Positions 34,608 to 47,300 of a stretch of DNA of 64,000 nt are shown piece after piece. The notes below the pieces were generated by a model that did no database searches, was not told the DNA's origin, and was given only the letters and a program-made list of their open reading frames with translations. Positions within the stretch are counted from its first letter, which is position 1. Every line of letters starts with the position of its first letter. The stretch comes from Nemertoderma westbladi (Eukaryota; Xenacoelomorpha; Nemertodermatida; Nemertodermatidae). The stretch is taken from positions 1-64,000 of the forward strand of contig JAUCBJ010001713.1 in assembly GCA_032718475.1 (NCBI GenBank). Direction: 5' to 3'. The translations under genes were made by a program, and so were the position numbers.

Positions 34608-35089
34608 AATAATACTGCCTCTCAATAAAGAGACCCCCTTTACTGCTATCAGGGACGCGTTGTTCGACAGAGCCCCGTCAGCAAAAACAGCCAGTACCGC
34701 TAGTCGGTGGGGTTGACTTGTTGACGAGAGGCTATTTACAGGCGCATCGGTCAACCATTACTGACCGTGCCAAATTAATACTGAATGGTAATTATAACTT
34801 AGCAAGATAACAGTAATGTAAACAATGTACCTAAGTTAATTGGTAAGAATAAAAGTAAAAATAATGATTCAATATTATTGATACTAGTTAAAACAGATAT
34901 AACAGCAACAAATACACTTTAATAGTTATATTAACTTAGTCACATACTGTAAAGAAACTAAAGTACTGAGTTCAGCTTTATTGCGTGGCGATTTCGTGGC
35001 CACGCAGCCCGGAACTGCGTAACTGAACTACGTAATTAGTTAAACAATTTAAAAGCAATCTACCTCTAATAATGCAGCCACATAAATCA
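34608..35089 (-). other. Probable 3' UTR of the DEG/ENaC gene and flank
   Basis: No coding evidence. AATAAA on the minus strand (plus TTTATT, 34977-34982) is about 110 bp past the channel stop codon and is a plausible poly(A) signal. GCCACGCAGCCC near 35000 is GC-rich for the area. Confidence 0.45.
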
Positions 35090-35316
35090 TTAATCACATG
35101 GCAATAATGGTTCCAATTGCGTTTTTTCATTATTGTTACCAAAAATTGTTGATCGAATGCGAATTGTAGTTTGTTTGACCAGATTTAACAAACCAAATAA
35201 TGCAAATAAGACTATCTTTAGTAACAATTCACAAATGTCAGCGAGTGTCATAATACTTGCACCGAGGAATAGTCCCATTGTTCCACCAATCGCGGGAATA
35301 ATGTCCGTAAATTGAC
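35090..35316 (-). CDS. DEG/ENaC exon f (TM2 and C terminus)
   Basis: Acceptor TTTCATTTCAG; reads QFTDIIPAIGGTMGLFLGAS, then a hydrophobic helix, and ends at TAA (35090-35092). The G-L-F-L-G-A-S motif contains the G-A-S selectivity-filter sequence. The tail after TM2 is about 35 residues with an acidic LEPLLPCD end. Confidence 0.9.
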
Positions 35317-38300
35317 CTGAAATGAAAAAAAAAGGTTAAACAATGCCATTCCGTTTCACTTCCCGTATTAACTGCACAGTGTACTGTATAGGCCTAATGA
35401 TGTAGTTACAGTAAAGTTAACGGAGGCGCCCAAACTGTGTTAGCGTGTAAGGCGCCACTTTAACTTAACTCGTATTAATGTTGAACCTCCTTAATCAGAA
35501 CACTCAAACTATACACAACCCTTTACTTTTCTCTCCCAGGCAATAATACAAGGTTCCAATTTCGATGCGTTGGAGCACCTGTCATGAAATTAGAACCGGT
35601 ACAATAGCTAGAGATGAAATAATTATTATATAACCCTATCCCCACTGACTGTTGTGATATTGTATAGGACCCATTTTCTGCTATGACATCCTCGTCATCT
35701 AGACGGCTAAATGTTATTAAACAATGTTTGATAATCGACCGAATTCCAATTTTCTTAACGCCAACAGCTAACACTATAACGGGTTTAGAGAACTCGGTAG
35801 CCGATGGTCGTCCAGGTGGAGTCGCTGCACGTCTTGCAGTTGTTGAAGTAAGTCGTCTGGCTGCTGGAACTCTCCTACCAGTACGCTCTCTAGTCGGTAT
35901 GTTATACGGTGCGAAAACGTTTGCAATTTCATCATGTAATCGGCCTGGATTGAACAAGCTAACTGAGTTCCCGCCACTGGTAGTCGTAGCTGAACTAGTT
36001 GATGCGGTATCATTACCGGAAGCACTCTGATGGTGGTGACAATTCGGGCATGGAGGAGGTTCACTCATAATACCAGGTCTACCCCTATACAGCTATATGC
36101 CTATATTCAGGGCAGGGCAGTAGTACAGTACATAAAGTGCACTAGCCTCTATAGCAAACAAACTGTATTACTGAATAAACTTCAAATAATGCATAAATAC
36201 TATAAATAACTACAAATAATAATGTTTAATAATAATTTATATTTTTATCGAATTAACTCAACAGTCAAAACAAACATTCGACATGGAACAATTCTGTAAT
36301 TGTGTTACTGCATCGAAATTACTGTAGTTGGAACTTTTAACAGTAAGTTTACCCAGTTGATTAATTACTGTTAGTAAACTGATAAATACAAAACATAGGA
36401 AGGCATACGGCAGTGCGGAAATTAAATATATTAATTACCACTGCAGCACGGGTACGGTAAAGTACAGCTGCAGTACCCAAATCTAGGCCTATTGCAGGAC
36501 ATAATTCAAATATCCCGCCTATTCATGGTATCATAGCAACAACAACAGCTATTAATTACGACGGTCGATCTGGTTCCAGTATTTAATTACGACGGTCGAT
36601 AATGTCAACATTAATAACGACGGTCGATCTGGTTCCAGAATTTAATTACGACGGTCGATAATGTCAACATTAATAACGACGGTCGATCTGGTTCCAGAAT
36701 TTAATTACGACGGTCGATAATGTCAACATTAATAACGACGGTCGATCTGATGGTTCCAGTATTTAATTACGACGCACGATAATTATCAGCATTTAATTAC
36801 GACGGTCGATAATTTACAGCATTTAATTACGACGGTCGATAATTTACAGTATTTAATTAGTGACGGTCGATGTTGGTAGCTGTATCGGCCGTCATAAAAT
36901 TATATCGAATTAAAATACCAAAAGTATGCCATACCCAGGGCTCGCGCTATACAGGTGGCGGTGAACTTGTTTCACTTTCAGTATATACAGTATTTATACT
37001 CAGGTGGTAGAACAGTCAGTAAGTAGTGCTGGTAGCATGGCCTTGTAGGCCATGCTGGAAGTATAGTAGTACACATTGCAGTATAGGTAAGGTTACACTG
37101 CACGGGCTACTGCGGTGATATTCATTGTACACATACTGTACATACACGTTATTGTGTAGGGCCTACTAATGTTAAATGATTATATTACGTATGAGATGAG
37201 ATTATAGCCCCCGATATTATATCTCTGTTAGACGACTTATTCATCATATCACCACACCCACTATCTACTGTTTTTTGATTAGAACCATATTTAACGATGG
37301 TAATAGAACATAGGGTTGGTGCGCGAAAAAATTGTTGGGCTAGAAACAATCGAATAAGGGGTAACAAGGGCAATGAATCGAGTGGCGGGGTGTGTTTTTG
37401 TAAAAACACATGGAAACTGTCGAAATTGCGGGTATAAGTAAACGCGGGAAGCTAATTTTGAAAATCTGCTGTGATTGGCTGCTCTATATTTTTGACGTCA
37501 CCACGCAGTGCTCTGATAATTTCTTATACTGGTTTCTATGGAGGGTGATATTAGATTTTTTCAAATACACATTTAATCTAATCATTCCACACGTGGCTTA
37601 TATCAATTGAAAGCGGAGAGTCTTGCGCGTCTTTTGACACAACAATTAATTAAATTCATGGTGATGAATATGGATAAAATGAATCAATTCACAATAATAA
37701 ACTCGCAGATTGCCTGACCTATGCAAGTACTGTAGTACTGAACCACTCAGCCCTGACCACCTATTGCATTGCAGTATCGGAGTAGGCATTGCTGTATTGC
37801 AGCGGTAGAGTGGTACAGCGGTAGGTTTACTCCATCAATGAACGATGCCTACTCCGATACTGGAATGCAATACGGGATCAGGCAATCTACCGAGTTTCCA
37901 AAATTGCAAACTATATTTTATCAATGTTTATTATCATGAATTTAAGTAATTGTAGTATTAAAAGACGTGCAAGACTCTCTGCTTTCAATAAATTGATATA
38001 AGCCACGTGTGAAGTGATTGAGATAAAATGTGTATTTAAATCGATCGAATATCACCCTCCATAGAAAACAATAGGCCCCCCCAATAGGGCCCCTATAATA
38101 AATTATCTGAGCACTGCGTAGAGACGTCAAATATGTAGCAGCCAATTTTCAAAATTGGCTTCCCGGGCGCCGGGCTTACTTTTAAACCCGCCATTATGTC
38201 TGTATCCACGTGTTTTTACAAAAACACACCCCGCCACTCGATTCAGGGCACCCTTTTACCCCTTATTCAATTGTTTCTAGCCCAACAACTTTTTCCGCGC

Positions 38301-41300
38301 ACCAACCCTATTATTACTGTCGCGAGTTAGGAGCAGGACTGCGGACCATCAGCAAACGTTTATTATGTCCGTTTCCGAGATGTCTGTCAGTCGCAAGCAA
38401 TATAACATAGCAAATGTTCACTGAGATTGTATTCAGTTCTAATGTACAAACACCCAACTCGTCTTTAAATGCAGGGATTTATTTATATTGAGTATAATTT
38501 TGTGAATCTTACCAAAAAGTAAATGTTCTTGAATCGATTGGTAGTTAATTGACTCCATGAAGATGTTTAGGAGGACGATATTCGATCGGTTTTGTCTCGA
38601 CGAGGAATTTCCCCAATAATCTGAAGCATCAAAGTCGAAATTGTTGATATTCTTCCTGATGAAACAAATTTATTTAAAATATTCAAAATGATAAAAATAT
38701 TACTACGATTTAATGAAAATTACTCATATTGTTTATTTATATAGGAAGAAATATTCATGTTAACATCCACCGCTATAAAGAAAACGATGAAGAAACTATA
38801 AAGAAATAGAGAAAACTTTTCTAACTGGCACTAAAAATTCATCGACACTAATCCAACAAAATACAAAAACGGAACACATTCAAATCATTTACAGTATGAA
38901 TGAGTACTAATTATTTATTGATTATTGCGGTGATAAATAATATATTTTCACTATATTTACTGAACGTAACTAAGCTAATAAAAAGCGAGAGCATAGTGAA
39001 AATATGTTCCACGTTATGTAACTTTTCTTTTACTTTCTTGTATTTTCTTTAATATTGCTATTATTGTACCATACTGGTTATATTGTTCATTCAACCATGT
39101 AAATAATCATATTACTTTATAAACATTTCTCCAACACATGAGTTTTAATAGTAGAAAGAACAGGCAAGTGATTTTCAGTAATAACATTATATTATAAACT
39201 TGCATTTTACTATATAAAATAATATGAATTCATCTGAAGTCCAAATAATAACCGATAAGTCCTTTTAAACCTTATAAATTAATTAAACAATTAAAACGTC
39301 CATGTTTTCTTATAAATTACAGAGAATAATCTGTTTCACAGCTATGTAGGCTTCCGGGTCTCCTGTGGTATTCCCGGATGTCTTAAAGAGTTAAATGGAA
39401 TATCAATAAAATATTGACAGATGACCAACAACTCGCTATGTACGGATACATGACCGAACGTAATCAGGATCGAATGTAACATAGTTATTACGTATCGAAC
39501 GTAACCGCAATTATGTTACATTGGATCCTATAACTATGTTACATTCGATCTACAAATTACTAAGCCCGAATGTAACATTGCTATTTACAGATTTAAAGGA
39601 GCAGGTTACAGAGGCGTGTTGGGGGAACCAAAACAATAAACGAAAGTTAACACATGTTACAAGATTATGCAGGTTACTTAATTGGGTCTTTGTTTTGTAC
39701 TCACCAACACCAAACTGTTTCTTCCTGTAAAGAAACGAAGCATTTCATCGGTTAACTCCTGAAATCAAAACACAACTGAAATAAATGTAACTTACATTCG
39801 AGCTTAGTAATTTGTAGATCCAATGTAACATAATTGAGGTTACGTTCGATTCGTAAAAACTATGTTACATTCGACCCTGATTACGTTCGGTCTGTCCCGC
39901 TATGTACGATACACCCCACCAATAGTCTACATGATGAATCTCCTGCAAGTTAACAGAGAACGTCTTCGCCAACAAAACTGGGATCGAGGAGTCTAAGTCT
40001 TACCACCAGCGACTGCAGGTCGGGGAATGTCGGCTTCCGTTTTGTGAGGATTACGAATCCCCAAGGATTGAATTCTACATTTTCTAAATTCGTCATTGTT
40101 TGTGATTTAGCGTTTAGGCTATGGATGGAGTTATACCTTTTTAGTTTTACATAGATATTTATGGTAACTCCAGGCCTTTGTCTGACATTGGCGGTTACAG
40201 TAGGGTTCTTTACAATTGCTGCAGCATTCCTTGACTCCCTTGCGCTTGCAGAGTTCGCAGATTGCATTCCGTGACTCGAAATCCGTCGAAAGCGACTGAT
40301 AATTGGTAAGGAGATTAAAATCGCTGAACTGTAGATTCCCGGAACTCTTGACAACACGCACGAATTCTGCGAACGTTGACGCAGTTTCTTCGAGAGGTTT
40401 CTTGAAGTTCTTCCCAAGTTCTTCAGCCAGTTTATATACACAATCAGTTTCTGATACTTTATATTCTTCCTGATCACTATTTATTCCCATTACCTGCGAT
40501 TTATTATCCTCCTGAGTATCCGCTTGAGACTCACAACTATTTAGTACCTCAGGTTTTATATCCAAACCAAAACGCTGAAATAACACCAACCAATCCGCTA
40601 CTTTGCGTGGTTTGTCGTTGGTGTTTTGGTACCAGTTGGCGGCTAGCAGTCGCCACCTGGCGTCTTTTTCACGTAAATCGTCATGAACCTCGGCAGTAAA
40701 AGCTTCTCTTAGCGCTTTCATCGCTCTGGCGTCAGTAGGCCAGCCACCTACAGACAACCCGTAGTCCCAAGCCCGAAGCATGTAGAACATCGACTTTCGA
40801 TAACTAACAGGACATCCGTTTCCAGTTAGGTACATAATCGCCAGCATGGAATAAGTACGGCCATCACGCCAGACATCAACCAGGGGGTCGGTAATCGCAA
40901 CTCTACACAAATGGAATGCTTTTATACTATCAGTATTAATAATATTATCAGTTGTTTCACGCAAACCAAAGTAGATTTCAGCCAGCGCGTAATTCGCAAT
41001 ACCAACACCGCCTGCGGCTGACTCCTGTATCAGACTAACCGTGTCCTTCCCGTATATGCAGTTATCCTCGTTGGTGTCCGTATCGGCCATCAACCACGAG
41101 GCCCTGGCTGCCATGGCGACAGGATGGCCGACTTTAGCGCCCTGTTTGAGATGACGATGAGTTGCTTCTAAGTCCCCATCCTTGTTCGCTTGGGCAGCGG
41201 AGATTAAAGACTGGTGTCCGGCTTGGTCGGGATTAAAGTTTATCTGCGTGAGGTATGTGGAATCATCTTCCGTAGTTTCTGACATGCCTGTAATATTCAA

Positions 41301-44300
41301 TAGGCCTTCTTCCACAATGACACGATATATTAATTAATAAAAAACAAACAATTAAACCTATCTGTCCGTAGGCCACTTGATCAGTATACCAGTATACAGC
41401 GCTGTACCCACAATATATGCCTATCTGCACATTGCGCATTGCCTATCCTTATTTCGTCCATTTCATTTTAAAACAACCTAAATGACAAAATTGACCTTTC
41501 CTGTAAAATGGCATTTTTGAATCCATTAAATCCATTAAATGTAACGATTATAAACAAAAACAGTTATGGTATTGGAATTATGTAACATATTAGGTAGGAA
41601 ACTATGTAGAGGGATAGGTTGTTTAAAAAAAATATTACATTTTGAACAATGATTACTCAAAAAGCATTAAAACCCTAAGACAAATTCGATTATTAAGTTT
41701 TAAAAATATAAAACAAATCCCCCTCTATCATAATAAACAACAATAAATTCTAGCTCCTGATTCGTTGTTTCCAATTTTATATACTACTAGGATCGGCATG
41801 CTGCATTGCAGCTGCATTTTTAAGAATGCTGTGCCGGCTTGTCAACAAAATTGCACCGCCACAACTCCCTATCACCCATGACATTTGCTAGATCATCCGC
41901 ATCTTCAAGGCCAGTGTCCTTTAAGATGCGTCTCAAGAAAGTCATGGGCTGTCCACCATGCTTATTCACTCCATGAGACTGCCAAAGTACAAGATTATGC
42001 ACTGGCTGGTCCTCACGGCGAAAGCAATGTCCTGCAAAGCGGAGGCGATTTTGTTCTAGTGTCAAGCTTGGGGGAACCAATGAGACACCTCCAATGTTAT
42101 ATAGTGTCTGGTTGGAGATGTATGCATTGTACTTGACACAATGAACCCGGCGTAGCATTCTTGTGAATGTGCCATCCAGAGATTTGGTGTCCTCAGCAGT
42201 TAGAGCCCAGCATGGACTCCCGTAGAGGAGTACTGGAACTACTGCTGCTCTAAATAATCGGACCTTAAGTTTCCGATTAATTCTCGGTGACTTCCAAATC
42301 CTGGAAAGCCTATTCAAGGCTGCCCATGCCTTTCCCTTACGTATTCGAAGGTCCTCACTTGACTTCCGGATCCATGATCCCAGGTAACAGAAGTCGTCCA
42401 CATGCTCAAGCATACCATCCTTTGAGCTTATGCTCATCCGATCAGAGACTTGCTGAGGTCTTTCAAAGTTAACTGTCAAAATTTTGGTCTTTCTGGAGTT
42501 AATAAAAAGACCAACACTAGAAGCAGCATGTTCTAATGAGCTGAGGAGCCGTTGGGCTCCCTCTAATGATTCTGAGAGTACTCCTAAGTCATCAGCAAAG
42601 TCTAGATCAGTTAGGTACTTGGCAGGATTTCCTCGACTTCTGGACCCAGTAGGTGGAGTTATCATCACCCCATCATCATTATTATGATCTAAGGACATGC
42701 GTAGAACATAGTCAACCACAATAATGAACAAGAATGGTGCAAGTGTGTCTCCTTGGAGGACGCCCCATAACACTTCAAATGGTTCTGTGTCACCGTCAAC
42801 AGTAGATACAAATGTTGTCGAACCATCGTATACTGATCTGATTGCTGCAATAATTTCATCAGGAATCCCATATAATGAAAGTATGCTGAACATACATGAG
42901 CGAGAGACTGAATCAAAGGCCTTGAAGAAGTCAACAAAGATAACAGCCAGATGCCTGTCTTTCTTTTTTGATAATTCTTCAATTATCCTTCTAAGTGCCA
43001 AAATGGGCTCCATGGTCCCACGACCTTTACGGAACCCATTCTGATTTCCACGGAGCAGTCTCTCAATGGGATCCCTGATGCGATTTAATAGAATCCTATT
43101 GTATAGCTTTGCAGCAATCGAGATCAATGAGATTCCCCGAAAAGAACCATAGAATGTTAGGTTGCCCTTCTTGGGAACTGGCACCAACTTATTTGTTTTC
43201 ATTTCTTGTGGGACTCTTGTTGTTCGGTACATTTGTTTTCATTTCTTGTGGGACTCTTGTTGTTCGGTACATGTCTACTATGATGGGATAGATGAGCTTT
43301 AAACACTCAGGTATTTTAATGACCTCAGGGGGAACACCATCTACTCCACTGGCACGATTGGTCTTAATGCTCTTTGCAGCAGCCTTCACTTCTGCAAAGG
43401 AGATATCGCCAATGGGAATATCTGGGAGTACAGACTCAGACACTTTTACTTCTATAAAGTTATCAGGCAATACCCTGTCATTATTGAGGAGCTTTTCAAA
43501 GTGGGCTTTCCAACCATTGAGGCGATCGGCTGGTGATTCAGCCTTAACCTTGGTGGTTGGTTGGCTTTTCCGCCCAGTAAGCAAATTGATCGATTTCCAT
43601 GCCTGGGATGATTGCCTGCTGTCGTCAGCATCATTGATGGCATCAACCTGTTGGTTTATTACCTCCTGTAGATTAACAGAGTACTGCCTGTTCAGGGACC
43701 TAGATGCAGCCTTAACTGCATTCTTGGCCGCTGTAGTCTGTTTGAGTCGGGACTCTTTCTGCGCCTTATGAAGGTCATTTCGGCACTTCTGAATTTTGTT
43801 GTCAGTCCAGGGGGCCCTTTACCTGTTTCGAGGGTATACAGGAACTGTTTCTGCAGCTGCTAACTTAACTGCTTCTGTAAAGGCAGTATAGCCCTCACAG
43901 TGATCTGCCGCCTCAGAGGCAAGAGCCTCATACCTGTTGCTCAGCTGTAGTGTGAAGCTGGATCTCACACTTGGCTGTTGCAACAGAGAGGACCAGTCAT
44001 GCCGCGGCAAGGCAGATTTCGTTGTATAAATAAAATTTTAAAATTTTATATCAAATATATATTAGTATAAAATTTTATATAAACGTTTCCAGGGCTTACT
44101 CTATTTATAATAGTAAAATGTATTATATAGGTTGTTTTAAAATAAAATTTCTTTATCATGGAGTGTATGCAAAACTGGCATATAGGTGGTTTTAAAACGA
44201 TAAATATCTCAGTTATACGTGGGGCTCTTCTAAGTGAGTAATCGGAATCAGAATACATTTTAACATAAAGAAATGCAGCAATCTCCATTTCGGCCAAAAT

Positions 44301-47300
44301 GGCATATATGTGGTTTCAAAATGAAAGGGACTATTTGACAGTTTGAGTTAATTATATTTTTCTGTGGTTAATAATCCGTTCATACTTTCTTCGACTGTTC
44401 AATTCTAACTAAACACGGTAAACGACTTCATTTATCGAATGTAGGTCAAGAGAACAAGCTCTACAGTATGTATACCAGTGTAACTTTATAAGGCCAGTGA
44501 GAATACTTTATACGGTAGGTAAGAAACAAAGAAACCAAAAATGATCATAACATAGACCACGGCCCTCTAGGCCTGGCATAGGATCCAACCCCAACATGAG
44601 TTAGGGTTGGGCCAAACTGTAGGCTACTGTTACCGGTACGCGTATTCCCAAATCCTTACACTAGTAGGAACACATCTTGAATTGACGCTTGGGATTGGTT
44701 AATGAGCTAATATTTGATTGGACGTTGAAATCATGTAAGGAATGGAGAGAGTGGGTCGAACTAAGGAGTTTATACTCAGTTGGCTGGTAGAAAGTGTTCC
44801 AAACGCTGTAAGGAATGGATAAATTCGGTGAAATCATGTAAGGATTATCTGCCTATTAAACGGTTCATTGTCAGATAACAGTACAAATATATACGAATAA
44901 CAATATACAGTACATCTGTATATTCAGTGATAACGTTGTATAAGGAATCGTTTTACAGATCATTCTCCTTGATTTTTCCGATGAAAAGATTGTAGTAATA
45001 GAGTAGCTAGCTTTATTGATAGTATTTACTATTGAAATTTATTCATTTGATGTTCATATTTAAAAGCATTTCACAATTTGTAAAGATAAATATTCCAATG
45101 AAATAAACTCATAATTTTCAAATGATGTTTAGTATTTGTTCGATTTGCATTTATGTTCATCGACAGGTTTCTACAGCGCTTTTTAGCGCTTTGAGACATA
45201 TCAAGTACCATGAGGTCGGCCAGCAGGCATCCGCTTACTTCCTACTGTAAGAGCTACTCGTCTGCGCGCTTGTGTAGTTGGCTGCACACGAATAGCAAAT
45301 AGACTATTCCTAAGCAACCCTACAGTGTAACACTTAAACTCGTTGAAAAAAGCAATGTATCCCTAGACCCTAGTAGTCAACAATTTTCCAATTGTTTCAG
45401 CACTAGCAAACCAGGCGCGCTTACGCGCGCCTGGGAGCCAACTAACAATATAATAATGTGTTCACAATAAATTATTAAAAAGGCAATTTTTCAAGCGCCC
45501 AACACTCCACATGTACACTACTGTATCTTGCAACTAAAAAGTCAATCAGGAGGCCAGAATTCCCAGGAACATATTGTAATAGATATTAAATTTCATTGAA
45601 TCCAGGGCAAGAGTTTGTGTTGTATTCTGTGAAAGGAGCTATCAGCTGGGTAAAATGTTATTTGCAAGAGAGATCCCAGTCTATAACTTGGCAATCACTC
45701 AAATCCATTCAGCTGAATCTCACAGTAGAGCATTGATTCTGGGTTACAACTAATAAGCAGTCAATGACAAATTTTCGTTGATTTGCACACCGACGTCTTA
45801 TAATTGGCTGAAGTGTGTTTGAGAGCAATGGATATTGAGCTCAACATGTTAAGATCTTACATATTCTTAATTAGCTCGAGAATTAATTAATTAGTTAACG
45901 TGTAACTTTCCTATTCCATGGCCGTTACACATATAAACCACCACACAAAGTCTCGTAACGATTCACCGGAGCGTTTAGGCGGAGATAGAGCAACGACATA
46001 CATACTGTACAACATTGACAATCTATTTGAATTATAGATACTAGAGCAACCCTATATAAACCATAACAACAATGCTAGTATAGGCCTACTGAATAGCTAA
46101 TGTCACCTGCTGCTGCTAGCATACTCTTCTCATACTGTTGGTATAATAACCCTTACATGATTTGACCCATTTTCTCCATTCCTTACAGCGTTTGGAACAC
46201 TTTGTATCTACCTGCTATCTACAGTAAGAGAAACAAAACGCTTACACTAGTTCGACCCCTATCTCCATTCCTTATATGATTTCAACGTCCAATCAAATAA
46301 TAGTTTATTAACCAATCCCATGCACCAATTCATGATGTGCTCCTACTGGTGTAAGGATTGGGAATACGCTACCGTACCGGTACAGTTTGGCCAGGGACGG
46401 ATTAAGGACATGACTGCCCGGGTGCACTTTTCCACTGCTGCCCCCCCCCCCCCACCCCTGTTGTATCTGTGTTATGCATTGCTTATTTTATAAAATTACT
46501 GTATTTTAGTATATTAATTGTTATTGATTTACACCTGTGTAAATAATACATTGGAACTTTACACTGCATTTTAATAATAACAATAATTACATAATTAATT
46601 AATTGGATATTATTACATGGGAATTACAATACATTGACTGAGTTTGAGTTAGATATTTATTATAATTCTCTGTATAATATTGAAAAAACAATCAAAGTTT
46701 ACTTGAAGTGCGCCTTTCTAGCCTTCCGACTAGCAAAGTCCGCCACAATTTCGCCGAACTCCATTTCGCGCAGCATGTGTCGCTCCATGCTCATCACTGC
46801 CAGCATATTGATCCGCGTCTAGCTCATAACTGACCGCAGCACTGAATTTAATATGCCCAGCTTTGAAAAGTTTCTACTTGTTTCTGCCACTACGTGCTGA
46901 CTGTTTCACCCCATGTTAAAGAAATAGATGTTCTGGAATGAATATTTTGAATATTTATGAGATGGGTGATGGGCTAGATATAAATAACGATAGATAATCG
47001 CATTATTGTTCCACGCCATATAGGTGATTTAATAACAAAATGGTTTGTAAGTGGCTTATTCCGTTAAAAATAATGTAGAAAATAATGTATTTTATACATT
47101 ATAAAATACCTGCGGCACCTTGGCAACAAAAGCACCTGGCGGCCCCTTGGCGGCGGCGGCCCGTGTGCACCTGCACCCCCCTTAATACGCCCCTGAGTTT
47201 GGGCCGTGTCACAGATGAGCTTAAAACTTTCAAATACAATATTTTTTAGCCTACACATTATGTAGTAGGGGGCCAAGCCTATGGATATAAGTTCACTCAT

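Larger units (their letters stand above)
44609..47205. mobile_element. DNA transposon remnant with about 240-bp inverted ends, split by a hAT element
   Basis: The left arm (GGCCAAACTGTAGG through 44860) pairs with the right arm (about 46140-46391). Shared blocks include GCGTATTCCCAA, GATTGGACGTTGAAATCAT and GTGTTCCAAACGCTGTAAGG. The hAT element at 46392-47195 sits inside the last few bases of the right end. The interior (44.9-46.1 kb) shows no gene, only the hairpin at 45411. Confidence 0.75.

Noticed and set aside
34557-34754. 65-codon minus frame that begins in the duplicated block
   Set aside because: No domain, spans the duplication junction, and lies downstream of the channel's poly(A) signal.
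35683-36064. Frames of 96-115 codons overlapping the exon-like frame at 35523-36068
   Set aside because: Shadows in other frames; composition follows from the minus-strand frame.
41460-44150. Inverted TTTAGGTTGTTTTAAAAT flanking the second LINE
   Set aside because: Only about 18 bp of A/T-rich match; likely chance.
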